A DNA stretch of 33,586 nucleotides, from NCBI RefSeq assembly GCF_900107735.1, contig NZ_FNQV01000017.1:1-33586 (forward strand). Direction: 5' to 3'. Positions within the stretch are counted from its first letter, which is position 1. Each line of letters starts with the position of its first letter. Positions 1 through 14,367 of the stretch are shown piece after piece. The stretch comes from Bowdeniella nasicola. GTDB taxonomy: Bacteria > Actinomycetota > Actinomycetes > Actinomycetales > Actinomycetaceae. The translations under genes were made by a program, and so were the position numbers. The notes beneath the pieces are model-generated. The model made no database searches. It saw nothing but the letters and a program-made list of their open reading frames with translations, and was not told the DNA's origin.

Positions 1-1795
<1,795 letters not shown>

Positions 1796-1930
1796 AAACC
1801 AATACAGGCAATTACGAAAAATAATGTCCCAGCCAACCACCCCAAAACAGGGGCAGCCAACCAAACAAAACAACCCACACCCACCAAAAAAGGCAAGCAC
1901 AGGCCAAATGGCATCACAAAAAATACAAAA

Positions 1931-1958
1931 TGACACACTGTTGAGTTATCAAGGAACC
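1931..1958 (-). promoter_or_regulatory. rRNA leader boxA/boxC-like antitermination element
   Basis: The transcribed strand reads TTCCTTGATAACTCAACAG followed by TGTGTCA. This resembles the boxA (TTTGAGAACTCAA) and boxC (TAGTGTGT) elements of the mycobacterial rRNA leader, in the same order and spacing. The expected role is loading of Nus factors for antitermination. Confidence 0.6.
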
Positions 1959-2042
1959 ACCACACAGCTGTCCGATCCGCAAGGATTGCTGATCTTTCAG
2001 AAGGTGAGGATTTCTGCCCCGGACTTCCAGGGCCGAGAACCC

Positions 2043-2072
2043 AACTTACCAGAGAGATTTTCTCGCTGTCAA
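2043..2072 (-). promoter_or_regulatory. rRNA operon promoter, proximal
   Basis: On the minus strand there is a perfect -35 hexamer TTGACA (2072-2067), an 18-nt spacer, and TAAGTT (2048-2043) as the -10. It lies about 250 nt before the 16S 5' end, ahead of the boxA-like element, which is the expected place for a rrn promoter. Confidence 0.65.
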
Positions 2073-2169
2073 GTCCGGCTCTCGTGGCCTGGATCTCAGG
2101 GCTTGAAGCTCTTCGATTCCGGGCCTGTTGTCTGCTCCGGGCGCTTGGCCCGTCGCGGCAACAGGTACG

Positions 2170-2198
2170 ACATTACGACCCTGCCTAGCCCGGGTCAA
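2170..2198 (-). promoter_or_regulatory. rRNA operon promoter, distal
   Basis: The minus strand shows TTGACC (2198-2193), a 17-nt spacer and TAATGT (2175-2170). Together with the proximal pair this gives tandem rrn promoters, a common design. It is weaker in consensus match than the proximal one. Confidence 0.5.
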
Positions 2199-2223
2199 GT
2201 CGCCTCGGGCGCTGCGGTGCGGG

Positions 2224-2256
2224 GGTGTTTTGCCCGGGATTCCGGGCCAAAACACC
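2224..2256. terminator. 14-bp hairpin between the malic enzyme gene and the rrn promoters
   Basis: GGTGTTTTG (2224-2232) pairs with CAAAACACC (2248-2256), and CCCGG pairs with CCGGG inside it, with one bulged base and the loop GATT. It lies 66 nt past the malic enzyme stop and upstream of the rRNA promoters. No T-run follows on the minus strand, so a terminator role that shields the rrn promoters from read-through is an inference. It could also be a control element. Confidence 0.5.
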
Positions 2257-2321
2257 GACGCGCTCCCGCTTAGCCGCTAGTTTATGAAGCAGATCACACT
2301 CAAATGGTTAGGTGGCCGTCG

Positions 2322-3716
2322 TCACGCCTGGTGCTCATGTGCGGCTTCCTGCACCGCCCGCGAGACGCGGGTGGCGACCCGCCGGTCGAAGACGCCCGGG
2401 ATGATGTAGGCCGGGTTGAGCTCTTCGGGCGCGATCGTCTCGGCGATGGCGACGGCAGCAACGCGCAGGACTTCGTCGGAGATCACGGAGACCTCGGCGT
2501 CGAGCAGGCCGCGGAAGAGGCCCGGGAAGGCGAGGACGTTATTGATCTGGTTGGGGTAGTCGCTGCGGCCGGTGGCAACGATGGCAGCATGCTCGGCGGC
2601 GTCCGTGGGGTCGACCTCCGGGGTGGGGTTGGCCAGCGCGAAGACGATCGCGTCGGGCCCCATCGTGGCGATGTCATCGCCGGTGAGGATGTCGCCGGAG
2701 GAGACGCCGATGAAGACGTCGGCGCCGACGAGGCCCTCTTTCAGGGTGCCGGTCACGCCGCGCGGGTTGGTGTTTTCTGCGAGCCAGCGGCGGTGGGAGT
2801 TCATGCCCTCGACGTCGCCGGCATGCAGGGCGCCGGTGCGGCCGTAGCCGACGATGTCGCGCGCGCCCTGGGCGGCGAGCAGCCGGATGATGGCATGGCC
2901 GGCGGCGCCCACGCCGGAGACGACGATGCGTACATCCTCGATGCGTTTGCCGACGACCTTGAGGGCGTTGAGCAAGGCGGCAAGGACGACGACGGCGGTG
3001 CCGTGCTGGTCGTCGTGGAAGACGGGGATGTCGAGATCGGCGCGCAGGCGCTCTTCGATTTCGAAGCAGCGGGGCGCGGAGATGTCCTCGAGGTTGATGC
3101 CGGCATAGGCGGGGGCGATCGCCTTGACGATCGCGATGATCTGCTCGGTGTCTTTGGTATCGAGGACGATGGGCCAGGCGTCAACGCCGCCGAACTCCTT
3201 GAAGAGCACCGCCTTGCCCTCCATCACCGGCAGGGCCGCGGCCGGGCCGATATCGCCCATGCCGAGGACGGCGGTGCCGTCGGTTACGACGGCGACGGTG
3301 TTCTTCTTGATCGTGAGTTGGCGCGCCTTGGCGGGGGTGTCGTAGATGGCTTTGCACACGCGCGCGACGCCCGGGGTATAGATGCGGGAGAGGTCATCGC
3401 GGTTGCGCAGCGGGGCTTTCGCGGCGATTTCGAGCTTGCCGCCAATGTGGGCGAGGAAGGTCGCGTCGCCCACGGTGCGCACCTCGACGCCGGGCACGGC
3501 CTCGAGCGCGGCGACGACTTCGCGGCGGTGGCGCGAATCGCGCGTATCGCACGTGAGATCGACGAGCAGGCGGCCGCCTTCGGAGGCGGCGACGTCCAGG
3601 CCCGTGACGAGGGCGCCGGTGGCCGCGGCGGTGGCGACGATCTCGGAGGCGCCGGCCGTCGTGGCGGGCATGTCGATACGAAGTGAGACGCGATATGCGG
3701 GTGTCGGGGTAGCCAT
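2322..3716 (-). CDS. NAD-dependent malic enzyme with N-terminal ACT domain
   Basis: The product decarboxylates malate oxidatively to pyruvate, linking the TCA cycle and the pyruvate pool. From the ATG at 3716 it is 464 aa. An ACT-like regulatory domain (about residues 8-85) precedes the malic N-terminal domain, which carries SRIYTPGVARVC with the expected catalytic Tyr, KNTVAVVTDGTAVLG and a nearby VLFKEFGG lysine. Acidic metal-binding motifs follow (EDISAPRCFEIEE and HDDQHGTAV), then a Rossmann segment (VVSGVGAAGHAI). A GTG at 3734 would add six residues. I prefer the ATG because TATTCT lies six bases before it, suggesting a leaderless transcript; no Shine-Dalgarno site is visible for either start. 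A long inverted repeat covers both candidate starts. The gene stands apart from gatB by about 60 nt. NAD versus NADP preference cannot be read from the sequence with certainty. Confidence 0.93.
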   Translation of the reverse strand: MATPTPAYRVSLRIDMPATTAGASEIVATAAATGALVTGLDVAASEGGRLLVDLTCDTRDSRHRREVVAALEAVPGVEVRTVGDATFLAHIGGKLEIAAKAPLRNRDDLSRIYTPGVARVCKAIYDTPAKARQLTIKKNTVAVVTDGTAVLGMGDIGPAAALPVMEGKAVLFKEFGGVDAWPIVLDTKDTEQIIAIVKAIAPAYAGINLEDISAPRCFEIEERLRADLDIPVFHDDQHGTAVVVLAALLNALKVVGKRIEDVRIVVSGVGAAGHAIIRLLAAQGARDIVGYGRTGALHAGDVEGMNSHRRWLAENTNPRGVTGTLKEGLVGADVFIGVSSGDILTGDDIATMGPDAIVFALANPTPEVDPTDAAEHAAIVATGRSDYPNQINNVLAFPGLFRGLLDAEVSVISDEVLRVAAVAIAETIAPEELNPAYIIPGVFDRRVATRVSRAVQEAAHEHQA

Positions 3717-3748
3717 GCCAGCAGAATATGGCACGGCTACCCCGACAC
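3701..3748. repeat. 20-bp near-perfect inverted repeat over the malic enzyme start
   Basis: The left arm 3701-3720 and the right arm 3729-3748 match at 19 of 20 positions as inverted copies, with the 8-nt centre GCAGAATA. The mismatch becomes a G-U pair in minus-strand RNA. The left arm holds the first codons of the malic enzyme gene. The centre holds the reverse complement of the putative -10 TATTCT. The repeat starts 29 nt after the gatB stop, so it could end gatCAB transcription, act as an operator, or mask the malic enzyme start in read-through RNA. No T-run follows. Confidence 0.85.
3723..3728 (-). promoter_or_regulatory. putative -10 box of the malic enzyme gene (leaderless)
   Basis: The minus strand reads TATTCT-GCTGGC-ATG, which places the expected transcription start at the start codon. 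No clear -35 is seen. Confidence 0.4.
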
Positions 3749-3776
3749 TGTGGGACCGATCGACTGGTGAGCAGCG

Positions 3777-5276
3777 CTAGGAGGCGCCGACCTTCGTCAT
3801 GATGATCTCGCGGACTCGGGCGGCATCGGCCTGGCCGCGGGTGGCCTTCATGACGGCGCCAACGAGCGCGCCGGCGGCCTGAACCTTGCCGCCCTGAATC
3901 TTGGCGACGATGTCCGGGTTGGCGGCCAGCGCCTCATCGACCGCGGCCTCGAGTGCGCCGTCGTCGGAGACGACCTTCAAACCGCGCTGCTCGACGACCT
4001 CGGCGGGGCTGCCCTCCCCCGCGAGCACACCGGCCAGTGCCTGGCGGGCGAGCTTATCGGTGAGGGTGCCGTCGTCGACGAGGCCCTGCAGTTCGGCAAT
4101 GTGGGCGGGGGTGACGGCGAGATCGCCGAGCGCGACCCCCTCGTCCTTCGCGGTGCGCGCGAGTTCGCCCATCCACCACTTACGGGCGGCGGCCGGCGCG
4201 GTGCCGGCGGCGACGGTGGCCTCGATGACGTCGAGTGCGTCGGCGTTGATGACGTCGCGCATCTCCATGTCGCTAAAGCCCCATTCGTCAAGCAGTCGGC
4301 GGCGCCGGGCGGCGGGCAGTTCGGGTAGTTCGGCGCGCAGCTGCTCGACCCAGGCGCGGTCGGGCGCGATGGGCACGAGGTCCGGCTCGGGGAAGTAGCG
4401 GTAGTCTTCCGCGTCGGACTTCTCCCGGCCCGAGGACGTGGAGCCGTCTTCCTCGTGGAAGTGGCGCGTCTCCTGGGTGATCGTGCCGCCGCCATCGAGG
4501 ATCGCGGCCTGGCGCGAGATCTCGTAGCGCACGGCGCGTTCGATGGACCGGAAGGAGTTGACGTTCTTCGTCTCCGTGCGCGTACCGAAGGGGTCCTCGG
4601 GGCTGTTGCGCAGCGAGACGTTGACATCGGCGCGGACGTTGCCGCGTTCCATGCGGGCCTCCGAGACGCCGAGGGCGCGGAAGATATCGCGCAGCGTTTG
4701 GACGTAGGCGGCGGCGACCTCGGGGGCGCGCGCGCCCGCGCCCGCGAGCGGGCGAGTCACGATCTCCACGAGGGGCACGCCCGCGCGGTTGTAGTCCACC
4801 AACGAGTACTCCGCGCCGTGGATCCGGCCGTCGGCGCCGCCGATGTGGACGTTCTTTCCGGCGTCTTCTTCCATGTGGGCGCGCTCGATCTCAACGCGGA
4901 AGACCTCGCCGTCTGCAAGCTCGACATCGAGGTAGCCGTTATAGGCGATCGGCTCGTCGGACTGGGAGGTCTGGAAGTCCTTGGCGAGGTCCGGATAGAA
5001 GTAGTTCTTGCGCGCGAAGCGGCAGGATTCGGCGATTTCACAGTTCAGGGCGAGCCCGATCTTGATCGCGTATTCCACTGCCTTGGCATTGACGACGGGC
5101 AGCGAGCCGGGCATGCCCAGGGAGGTCGGCGTGACGAAGGTGTTCGGGTCGCCACCAAAGGCGTTGGGGGCGGCGTCAAACATTTTCGTCTCGGTTCCGA
5201 GCTCGACGTGGACCTCCAGGCCGAGGACGGGATCGAACTGGGAGGTGGCCTTGGCGTAATCCATGAGGTTCGTCAT
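3777..5276 (-). CDS. gatB: Asp-tRNA(Asn)/Glu-tRNA(Gln) amidotransferase subunit B
   Basis: GatB is the kinase/tRNA-binding subunit of the GatCAB complex, which turns Glu-tRNA(Gln) (and Asp-tRNA(Asn)) into the amide form in organisms lacking glutaminyl-tRNA synthetase. The 499-aa length is normal. The N-terminal cradle domain shows [17 protein letters not shown] and the [13 protein letters not shown] block (compare the family YPDLPKGYQISQ), then [14 protein letters not shown] and [14 protein letters not shown]. The C-terminal about 150 residues form the YqeY-like tail, with [12 protein letters not shown] and [16 protein letters not shown]. The ATG at 5276 lies 2 nt after the gatA stop and is preceded by AAGGAG within the gatA end. 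Third gene of the gatC-gatA-gatB operon. Confidence 0.97.
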   Translation of the reverse strand: MTNLMDYAKATSQFDPVLGLEVHVELGTETKMFDAAPNAFGGDPNTFVTPTSLGMPGSLPVVNAKAVEYAIKIGLALNCEIAESCRFARKNYFYPDLAKDFQTSQSDEPIAYNGYLDVELADGEVFRVEIERAHMEEDAGKNVHIGGADGRIHGAEYSLVDYNRAGVPLVEIVTRPLAGAGARAPEVAAAYVQTLRDIFRALGVSEARMERGNVRADVNVSLRNSPEDPFGTRTETKNVNSFRSIERAVRYEISRQAAILDGGGTITQETRHFHEEDGSTSSGREKSDAEDYRYFPEPDLVPIAPDRAWVEQLRAELPELPAARRRRLLDEWGFSDMEMRDVINADALDVIEATVAAGTAPAAARKWWMGELARTAKDEGVALGDLAVTPAHIAELQGLVDDGTLTDKLARQALAGVLAGEGSPAEVVEQRGLKVVSDDGALEAAVDEALAANPDIVAKIQGGKVQAAGALVGAVMKATRGQADAARVREIIMTKVGAS

Positions 5277-5278
5277 GA

Positions 5279-6766
5279 CTAGTTCTCCTTCAGGCCCGGG
5301 CAGGCGGGGGCCGCGGCGAGCTGTTCGACCGCGGCGGCGAGGCGGTACATGCGATCATCGGCGCGTGCCGGCGCGAGGATCTGGAAACCGACGGGCATCT
5401 GGTCCTCGCTGGCGAGGCCGCACGGGATGCTCATCGCGGGGATGCCTGCGAGGTTGGCCGGGATCGTGGCCACGTCGTTGAGGTACATCGCCATGAGGTC
5501 ATCGGACTTCTCGCCAAAGACGAATGCCGTCGTGGGCGCCGTCGGGGAGATGAGGAAATCGACCTCGTCGAAGGCCGCGGCGAAATCGCGCTGGACGAGG
5601 GTGCGCACCTTCAGGGCGGCGCCGTAGTAGGCGTCGTAGAGACCGGCCGACAGCGCGTGGGTGCCAAGGATGATGCGGCGTTTGACCTCGTCGCCGAAAC
5701 CTGCGCCGCGCGTGGCGGCCATGACGGTCTCCGCGGTGACGGGGCCGTGCTCGGGCTCGACGCGCATCCCGTAGCGCATGCCGTCAAAGCGCGCCAGGTT
5801 GGAGGAGACCTCCGCGGGCATGATGAGGTAGTAGGCCGACAGGGCGTACTCGAAGCTGGGGCAGTCGATCTCGCGGATATCGGCGCCGGCGGCGCGCAGC
5901 TGCTCGATGGTATCGGTGTAGGCGGCAAGGACGCCGGCCTGGTAGCCCTCGCCCTGCAGCTGGCGGACGACGCCGATGCGCACGCCCGTCAGGTCAAGGC
6001 CCTCGGACACCGCGGCGGCGAGATCGCCCGGCACGTCGGTCAGCGAGGTGGAATCGGCCGGATCGTGGCCGGCGATGACGTCCTGCAGGAGTGCGGCGTC
6101 GGTGACGCTGCGAGCAACGGGGCCGATCTGGTCGAGGGAGGAGGCCATGGCGATCAGGCCGTAGCGCGAGACCGCGCCGTAGGTGGGCTTGACGCCGACG
6201 GTGCCGGTGACGGCGCCGGGCTGGCGGATCGAGCCACCCGTGTCCGAACCGAGCGCGAGCGGGGCGAGCCAAGCGGCGACGGCCGCGGCGGATCCGCCGC
6301 CGGAGCCGCCCGGAATGCGGGTGTGGTCCCACGGGTTCTTCGTCGGCCCGAAGGCGGAGTTCTCCGTGGAGGAGCCCATGGCGAACTCGTCCATATTGGT
6401 CTTGCCGAGGATCGGCATGCCCTCGGCCTTGATGCGCGTGACGACGGTGGCGTCATAGGGCGGCAGCCAGCCGGCGAGCATGGCCGAGGCGCACGTCGTT
6501 GGCATGCCGCGGGTGACGATATTGTCCTTCAGCGCGATCGGCACTCCGGCCAGGCGCGGCAGCTGCTCGCCCGCCGCGCGGCGCTCATCGACCTCGCGGG
6601 CCGTGGCAAGCGCGCCCTCGCGATCGACGTGCAGGAAGGCGTTCAGCTCCTCGTTGTGGGCATCGATTCGATCAAGAAATGCCGTCGTGACCTCGACGGC
6701 GCTCAGCTCGCCGGCGGCGAGGTGCGCGGCGAGCTCGGCCGCGCTCAGCTGGTAGATGTTCGACAC
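5279..6766 (-). CDS. gatA: Asp-tRNA(Asn)/Glu-tRNA(Gln) amidotransferase subunit A
   Basis: GatA is the glutaminase subunit of GatCAB, releasing ammonia from glutamine and channelling it to GatB. It is a 495-aa amidase-signature protein. The Ser-cisSer-Lys triad is visible as K80 ([10 protein letters not shown]), S155 ([11 protein letters not shown]) and S179 ([12 protein letters not shown]), matching the spacing of characterised GatA proteins. The C-terminal half carries SPTAPTTAF and the conserved [20 protein letters not shown] block. It follows gatC by 3 nt and is followed by gatB 2 nt later, so the three are surely co-transcribed and translationally coupled. Confidence 0.98.
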   Translation of the reverse strand: MSNIYQLSAAELAAHLAAGELSAVEVTTAFLDRIDAHNEELNAFLHVDREGALATAREVDERRAAGEQLPRLAGVPIALKDNIVTRGMPTTCASAMLAGWLPPYDATVVTRIKAEGMPILGKTNMDEFAMGSSTENSAFGPTKNPWDHTRIPGGSGGGSAAAVAAWLAPLALGSDTGGSIRQPGAVTGTVGVKPTYGAVSRYGLIAMASSLDQIGPVARSVTDAALLQDVIAGHDPADSTSLTDVPGDLAAAVSEGLDLTGVRIGVVRQLQGEGYQAGVLAAYTDTIEQLRAAGADIREIDCPSFEYALSAYYLIMPAEVSSNLARFDGMRYGMRVEPEHGPVTAETVMAATRGAGFGDEVKRRIILGTHALSAGLYDAYYGAALKVRTLVQRDFAAAFDEVDFLISPTAPTTAFVFGEKSDDLMAMYLNDVATIPANLAGIPAMSIPCGLASEDQMPVGFQILAPARADDRMYRLAAAVEQLAAAPACPGLKEN

Positions 6767-6769
6767 GTC

Positions 6770-7066
6770 TTAGTCCTCCCCTAGGATCTGCGGCACGAGG
6801 AAGCCACCGTCCTCGCTTGCGGGCGCTTGCGCCAGGACCTCGTCGCGGTCCAGCGTCGGGCCAACAACGTCATCCCTCATGACATTGGTGAGCGCGATCG
6901 GATGGGAGGTGGCGGGCACATCGGGGGTGGCCACTTCGGCGACCTTGGCGACGGCGTCGGCGATGATGTCGAGTTCGCGCGCGATGCGCTCGATTTCGTC
7001 ATCGGTGAGTGCCAGTCGAGCCAGGTCGGCCACGCGGGCCACTTCTGAGCTGGAGATTGTCGACAT
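6770..7066 (-). CDS. gatC: Asp-tRNA(Asn)/Glu-tRNA(Gln) amidotransferase subunit C
   Basis: GatC is the small subunit that wraps around GatA and stabilises the GatAB complex. At 98 aa it has family length. It shows the typical opening SSSEVARVADLARLALTDDEIE and the central PTSHPIALTNVMRDD followed by a C-terminal GGFLVPQILG. First gene of the gatCAB operon. The start codon is preceded by TACACT at seven bases and has no Shine-Dalgarno site, so the operon mRNA is probably leaderless. Confidence 0.96.
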   Translation of the reverse strand: MSTISSSEVARVADLARLALTDDEIERIARELDIIADAVAKVAEVATPDVPATSHPIALTNVMRDDVVGPTLDRDEVLAQAPASEDGGFLVPQILGED

Positions 7067-7073
7067 GTCTCAA

Positions 7074-7079
7074 AGTGTA
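7074..7079 (-). promoter_or_regulatory. putative -10 box of gatCAB (leaderless)
   Basis: The minus strand reads TACACT-TTGAGAC-ATG. The hexamer is a good TANNNT match. No clear -35 is visible at 17-18 nt. Confidence 0.45.
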
Positions 7080-7127
7080 GTGGGTTGGCACCGGGCGTGG
7101 TGCTGCGGCCCGGGGCCGCCCGATCGG

Positions 7128-7133
7128 TAAGGT
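7128..7133 (+). promoter_or_regulatory. putative -10 box of the cardiolipin synthase-like gene
   Basis: The plus strand reads TAAGGT-AGATGGA-ATG, compatible with a leaderless mRNA. Divergent from the gatC -10 about 50 nt away. Confidence 0.35.
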
Positions 7134-7140
7134 AGATGGA

Positions 7141-11560
<4,420 letters not shown>

Positions 11561-11564
<4 letters not shown>

Positions 11565-12859
11565 GTGAGCAGGCACCCGAGGCCGCGCCGCGGGTCGCGT
11601 TCCTGCCCGGGCGCAGCGACGTCCTGCTCGCCGCGGGCGCCTTCATCATGCTCGGGCTGCCGGTCATGATCGGGGGCCCGACTGCAGCGCTGACCGCCGC
11701 AATCTCCAACGCCGAGCACGAGCCGTTCGCGCCGGCCGCCTACGCCGTGTGCGTCATCATGCCGCTGGCCACCGCCTTCCGGCGCACCCTGCCCGCGGCC
11801 TCCGCCGCGCTCATTTACCTGTGCGCGCTCGCCCACTTCGCAGTCGGCGCCCATCTGCTGCCGGTGGACCTGCTCGTGCTCTCGGCGCTGTACTCCGTCG
11901 TGCTCTACGGCTCGAAGTTCGCCCAAATCCTTGGGATCGTTGGCGCCTACATCGGCGCGATCATCATCGCCGTCTGGTCGGGCACGCTCGCCTTTGGTGA
12001 TCGCCCCCGCCCGATCAACGGCCTGTACGCCTTCCTCGGCGGCGCCGGCGCCGTCACGATGACCTGGTCGATCGCGCTGACCCGACGCCTGCGCCAACGC
12101 GAGATCGCCGCCCTGGCCGCGCACAATCGCGCCCTGCAAGAAGACCGCGACCAGCAGGCGAGCCTGGCCACCACCGCGGAACGCAATCGCATCGCACGCG
12201 AGATGCACGACATCGTCGCCCACTCCCTGTCGGTCATGATTGCCCAGGCCGACGGCGGCCGCTACGCCGCCTCCGCCTCCCCCGCCGCGGCCGTTACCGC
12301 CCTGGAAACCATCGGCCAGGTCGGGCGCGACGCGCTGGCCGACATGCGCAAAATCCTCGGCGTACTGCGCGATGACGGCACCGACGCCTCCCCGCGCCTG
12401 CCGCAGCCGGTGGACTCCGACCTCGATGAACTCATCACCCAGATGCGCTCCTCCGGGCTCGATATCTCCCTCGTGCGCATCGGCGTCGCCCGCCCGTTGC
12501 CCCCCGGCGCGGGCTTTGCCATCTACCGCATCTGCCAAGAGGCCCTGACCAATTGCCTGAAGTACGCCGGGCCGCACGCCCGCATCACCGTCGTGCTGCA
12601 GTGGCTGAACTCCTCGGTCGATCTAAAGATCGACGACGACGGGCGCGGCGCGGGCGCCCCCAACGATGGCCGCGGCCAGGGCCTGCTCGGTATGCGGGAA
12701 CGCGCCGGCGTTTTCGGCGGCTCGCTCACGGCCGGCCCCCGCGAAGGCGGCGGCTTCCGCGTCCATCTCCAACTCCCGGTGCCGACCTCGCCGCCGCCGA
12801 CCCCGGCACCCGGGCTACCCTTGTCCCCAGCCGATCACTCATCCAAGGACACGCCATGA
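11561..12859 (+). CDS. Two-component sensor histidine kinase, NarL/DesK type
   Basis: A 432-aa membrane kinase. The N-terminal region (about residues 20-165) has four to five hydrophobic segments with very short loops, so the signal is probably sensed in or at the membrane. After a short coiled stretch comes the HisKA_3 dimerisation domain, with phospho-acceptor H216 in IAREMHDIVAHSLSVM, then an ATPase domain (YRICQEALTNCLKYAG N-box; KIDDDGRGAG; GQGLLGMRERAGVFGG). The C-terminal 30 residues are Pro-rich. It overlaps the SRAP stop (ATGA) and the next regulator start (ATGA). The likely target is the adjacent ABC transporter; this is inferred from position. Confidence 0.94.
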
Positions 12860-13524
12860 CCACTCCGATCCGCGTCGCGATCGTCGACGACCAGCAGCTC
12901 GTGCGCGCCGGTTTCTCCCTCGTCATCAACTCCCAGCCCGACATGGAAGTCGTCGTGGAGGCGGGCGACGGCGTCCAAGCCCTGCGCGCGCTGCGCTCCT
13001 ACACGTGCGACGTCGTCCTCATGGATGTGCGCATGCCCAATATGGACGGCCTGCAAGCCACCGCCGAACTCACCGCCGCCGAAACCGGCCCCAAGGTCAT
13101 CATCTTGACGACGTTTGACCTCGACGAATACGTCCTGCAAGCCATTCGCGCCGGCGCCTCCGGCTTCCTGCTGAAGGACGCGCCCCCCGAGGACATGCTC
13201 GAAGCGATCCGCACCGTCCATTCCGGCGACGCCGTCATCGCCCCGAGCTCCACCAAACGCCTCATCGAACACCTGGCCCACGTGCTGCCCGCCGAGCAGC
13301 GCGCGGACACTTCCGTCCTTGACGCCCTTACCGAGCGCGAGCGCGAGGTCTTAACCGAAATGGCCCGCGGTTTTTCCAACACGGAGATCGCCGAGCACCT
13401 CTTCGTCGCCGAAGCCACCGTCAAGACTCACGTCGGGCGCGTCCTTGCCAAACTCGGTGCCCGCGACCGGGTCCAGGCCGTCATCATCGCCTACGAAACC
13501 GGGCTCGTCGCCCCCGGAGCCTAG
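12856..13524 (+). CDS. Two-component response regulator, NarL/LuxR family
   Basis: A 222-aa DNA-binding regulator. The receiver domain has the acidic pair D11/D12, the phospho-acceptor D57 in VVLMDVRMPN and the conserved Lys in GFLLKDAPPED. The C-terminal LuxR-type helix-turn-helix is complete: LTEREREVLTEMARGFSNTEI then VAEATVKTHVGRVLAKLGARDR. The start MTTPIRVAIVDDQQ at 12856 overlaps the kinase stop in an ATGA. The frame is open about 300 nt further upstream, but that part is a shadow of the kinase gene. It pairs with the preceding kinase and probably controls the ABC operon 80 nt downstream, and perhaps itself. Confidence 0.95.
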   Translation: MTTPIRVAIVDDQQLVRAGFSLVINSQPDMEVVVEAGDGVQALRALRSYTCDVVLMDVRMPNMDGLQATAELTAAETGPKVIILTTFDLDEYVLQAIRAGASGFLLKDAPPEDMLEAIRTVHSGDAVIAPSSTKRLIEHLAHVLPAEQRADTSVLDALTEREREVLTEMARGFSNTEIAEHLFVAEATVKTHVGRVLAKLGARDRVQAVIIAYETGLVAPGA

Positions 13525-13592
13525 CCCGACTCACCCCAGGGGTGGATGAATGATCAACCGTCGACGTGATTCGATAGCACTGTGGCCGCACC

Positions 13593-13598
13593 TACGAT
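13593..13598 (+). promoter_or_regulatory. putative -10 box of the ABC transporter operon
   Basis: The plus strand reads TACGAT-GAGCACC-ATG, with TTCGAT 17 nt upstream as a weak -35. The 57-nt gap after the regulator gene also holds a small CACCCC/GGGGTG palindrome (13532-13544). This is the likely site for regulation by the preceding two-component system. Confidence 0.4.
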
Positions 13599-13605
13599 GA
13601 GCACC

Positions 13606-14367
13606 ATGTCGAGCTCAGCTGACTCACGTATCGCCCTCGCCGGACGCAACCTCACGAAGGTTTACGGCTCCGGCGAGTCCGCCGTGCGCGCGCTCAGCGA
13701 TGTCTCGCTCGACATCCCGCCCGGCCAGTTCACGGCGATCATGGGGCCCTCCGGCTCCGGAAAGTCGACGCTGCTGCACATCCTGGCGGGCCTGGAAGAG
13801 CCGACCGGCGGCCACGTGGAGGTTAGCGGCGCCAACCTCACGACGATGAGCGAAAACGAGCGCACCGAGCTGCGCCGCGACCGCATCGGCTTCGTATTCC
13901 AGTCCTATAACCTCGTCCCGCATTTTTCCGCGCGGCAAAACATCACGCTGCCGCTCGATCTGGCGGGCCGCACGATCAACGACGCGGACCTTACGCGCAT
14001 CACCGACGCGCTATCGCTGACCGATCGCCTCGAACACCTGCCAAGTGAGCTCTCCGGCGGCCAGCAGCAGCGCACCGCCATCGCCCGGGCGCTCATCACC
14101 GATCCGGACGTCATCATGGCCGACGAGCCCACCGGCAACCTCGATAACCGCACGAGCGCTGAGGTGCTGTCCCTGCTGCGCTCGGCGGTGCGCGAATTTG
14201 GCCAAACCCTCGTGCTCGTCACGCACGATCCGATGGCCGCCGCCTACGCCGATAACGTCCTGCTGCTGACCGACGGCACGATCGCCGGCACCGTGGAACA
14301 CCCCAGCTATGACTCCGTCGTCACGGCCCTCGACGCGCTGCGCGCGGTCAATTCCTCCGTCGTCTAA
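13606..14367 (+). CDS. ABC transporter ATP-binding protein (MacB/LolD type)
   Basis: A 253-aa ATPase that powers the FtsX-type permease encoded next to it. It shows Walker A (residues 47-55, GPSGSGKST), the Q-loop ([12 protein letters not shown]), the signature LSGGQQQR, Walker [12 protein letters not shown] and the switch His in LVTHD, all intact. The [16 protein letters not shown] stretch is typical of the MacB/LolD/FtsE group that uses mechanical transmission rather than classic pore transport. Starts at 13582 (GTG) and 13597 are possible; 13606 is chosen because of the -10 box seven bases before it. Its stop overlaps the permease start by one base (TAATG). Confidence 0.93.
   Translation: MSSSADSRIALAGRNLTKVYGSGESAVRALSDVSLDIPPGQFTAIMGPSGSGKSTLLHILAGLEEPTGGHVEVSGANLTTMSENERTELRRDRIGFVFQSYNLVPHFSARQNITLPLDLAGRTINDADLTRITDALSLTDRLEHLPSELSGGQQQRTAIARALITDPDVIMADEPTGNLDNRTSAEVLSLLRSAVREFGQTLVLVTHDPMAAAYADNVLLLTDGTIAGTVEHPSYDSVVTALDALRAVNSSVV

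Larger units (their letters stand above)
1796..2321 (-). other. rRNA leader and upstream control region (no protein gene)
   Basis: This 526-base stretch has no convincing coding region. The short frames crossing it have no homology I recognise and run through rRNA signals. It contains, in transcription order, a 14-bp hairpin (2224-2256), two promoter-like hexamer pairs (2170-2198 and 2043-2072), a boxA/boxC-like element (1931-1958), and an A/C-rich plus strand (G/T-rich RNA) just before 16S. AATGGCAT at 1907-1914 on the plus strand is complementary to ATGCCATT at 148-155, so the leader and spacer could pair into an RNase III-type processing stem around 16S. Confidence 0.7.

Noticed and set aside
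2304-3686. Long plus-strand open frame of about 460 codons
   Set aside because: It is antisense to the malic enzyme gene. Its translation is Asp/Gly/Val-rich with no motif, as expected from high-GC codon shadows.
5657-6784. Plus-strand open frame of 375 codons
   Set aside because: Shadow of gatA, with no recognisable domain.
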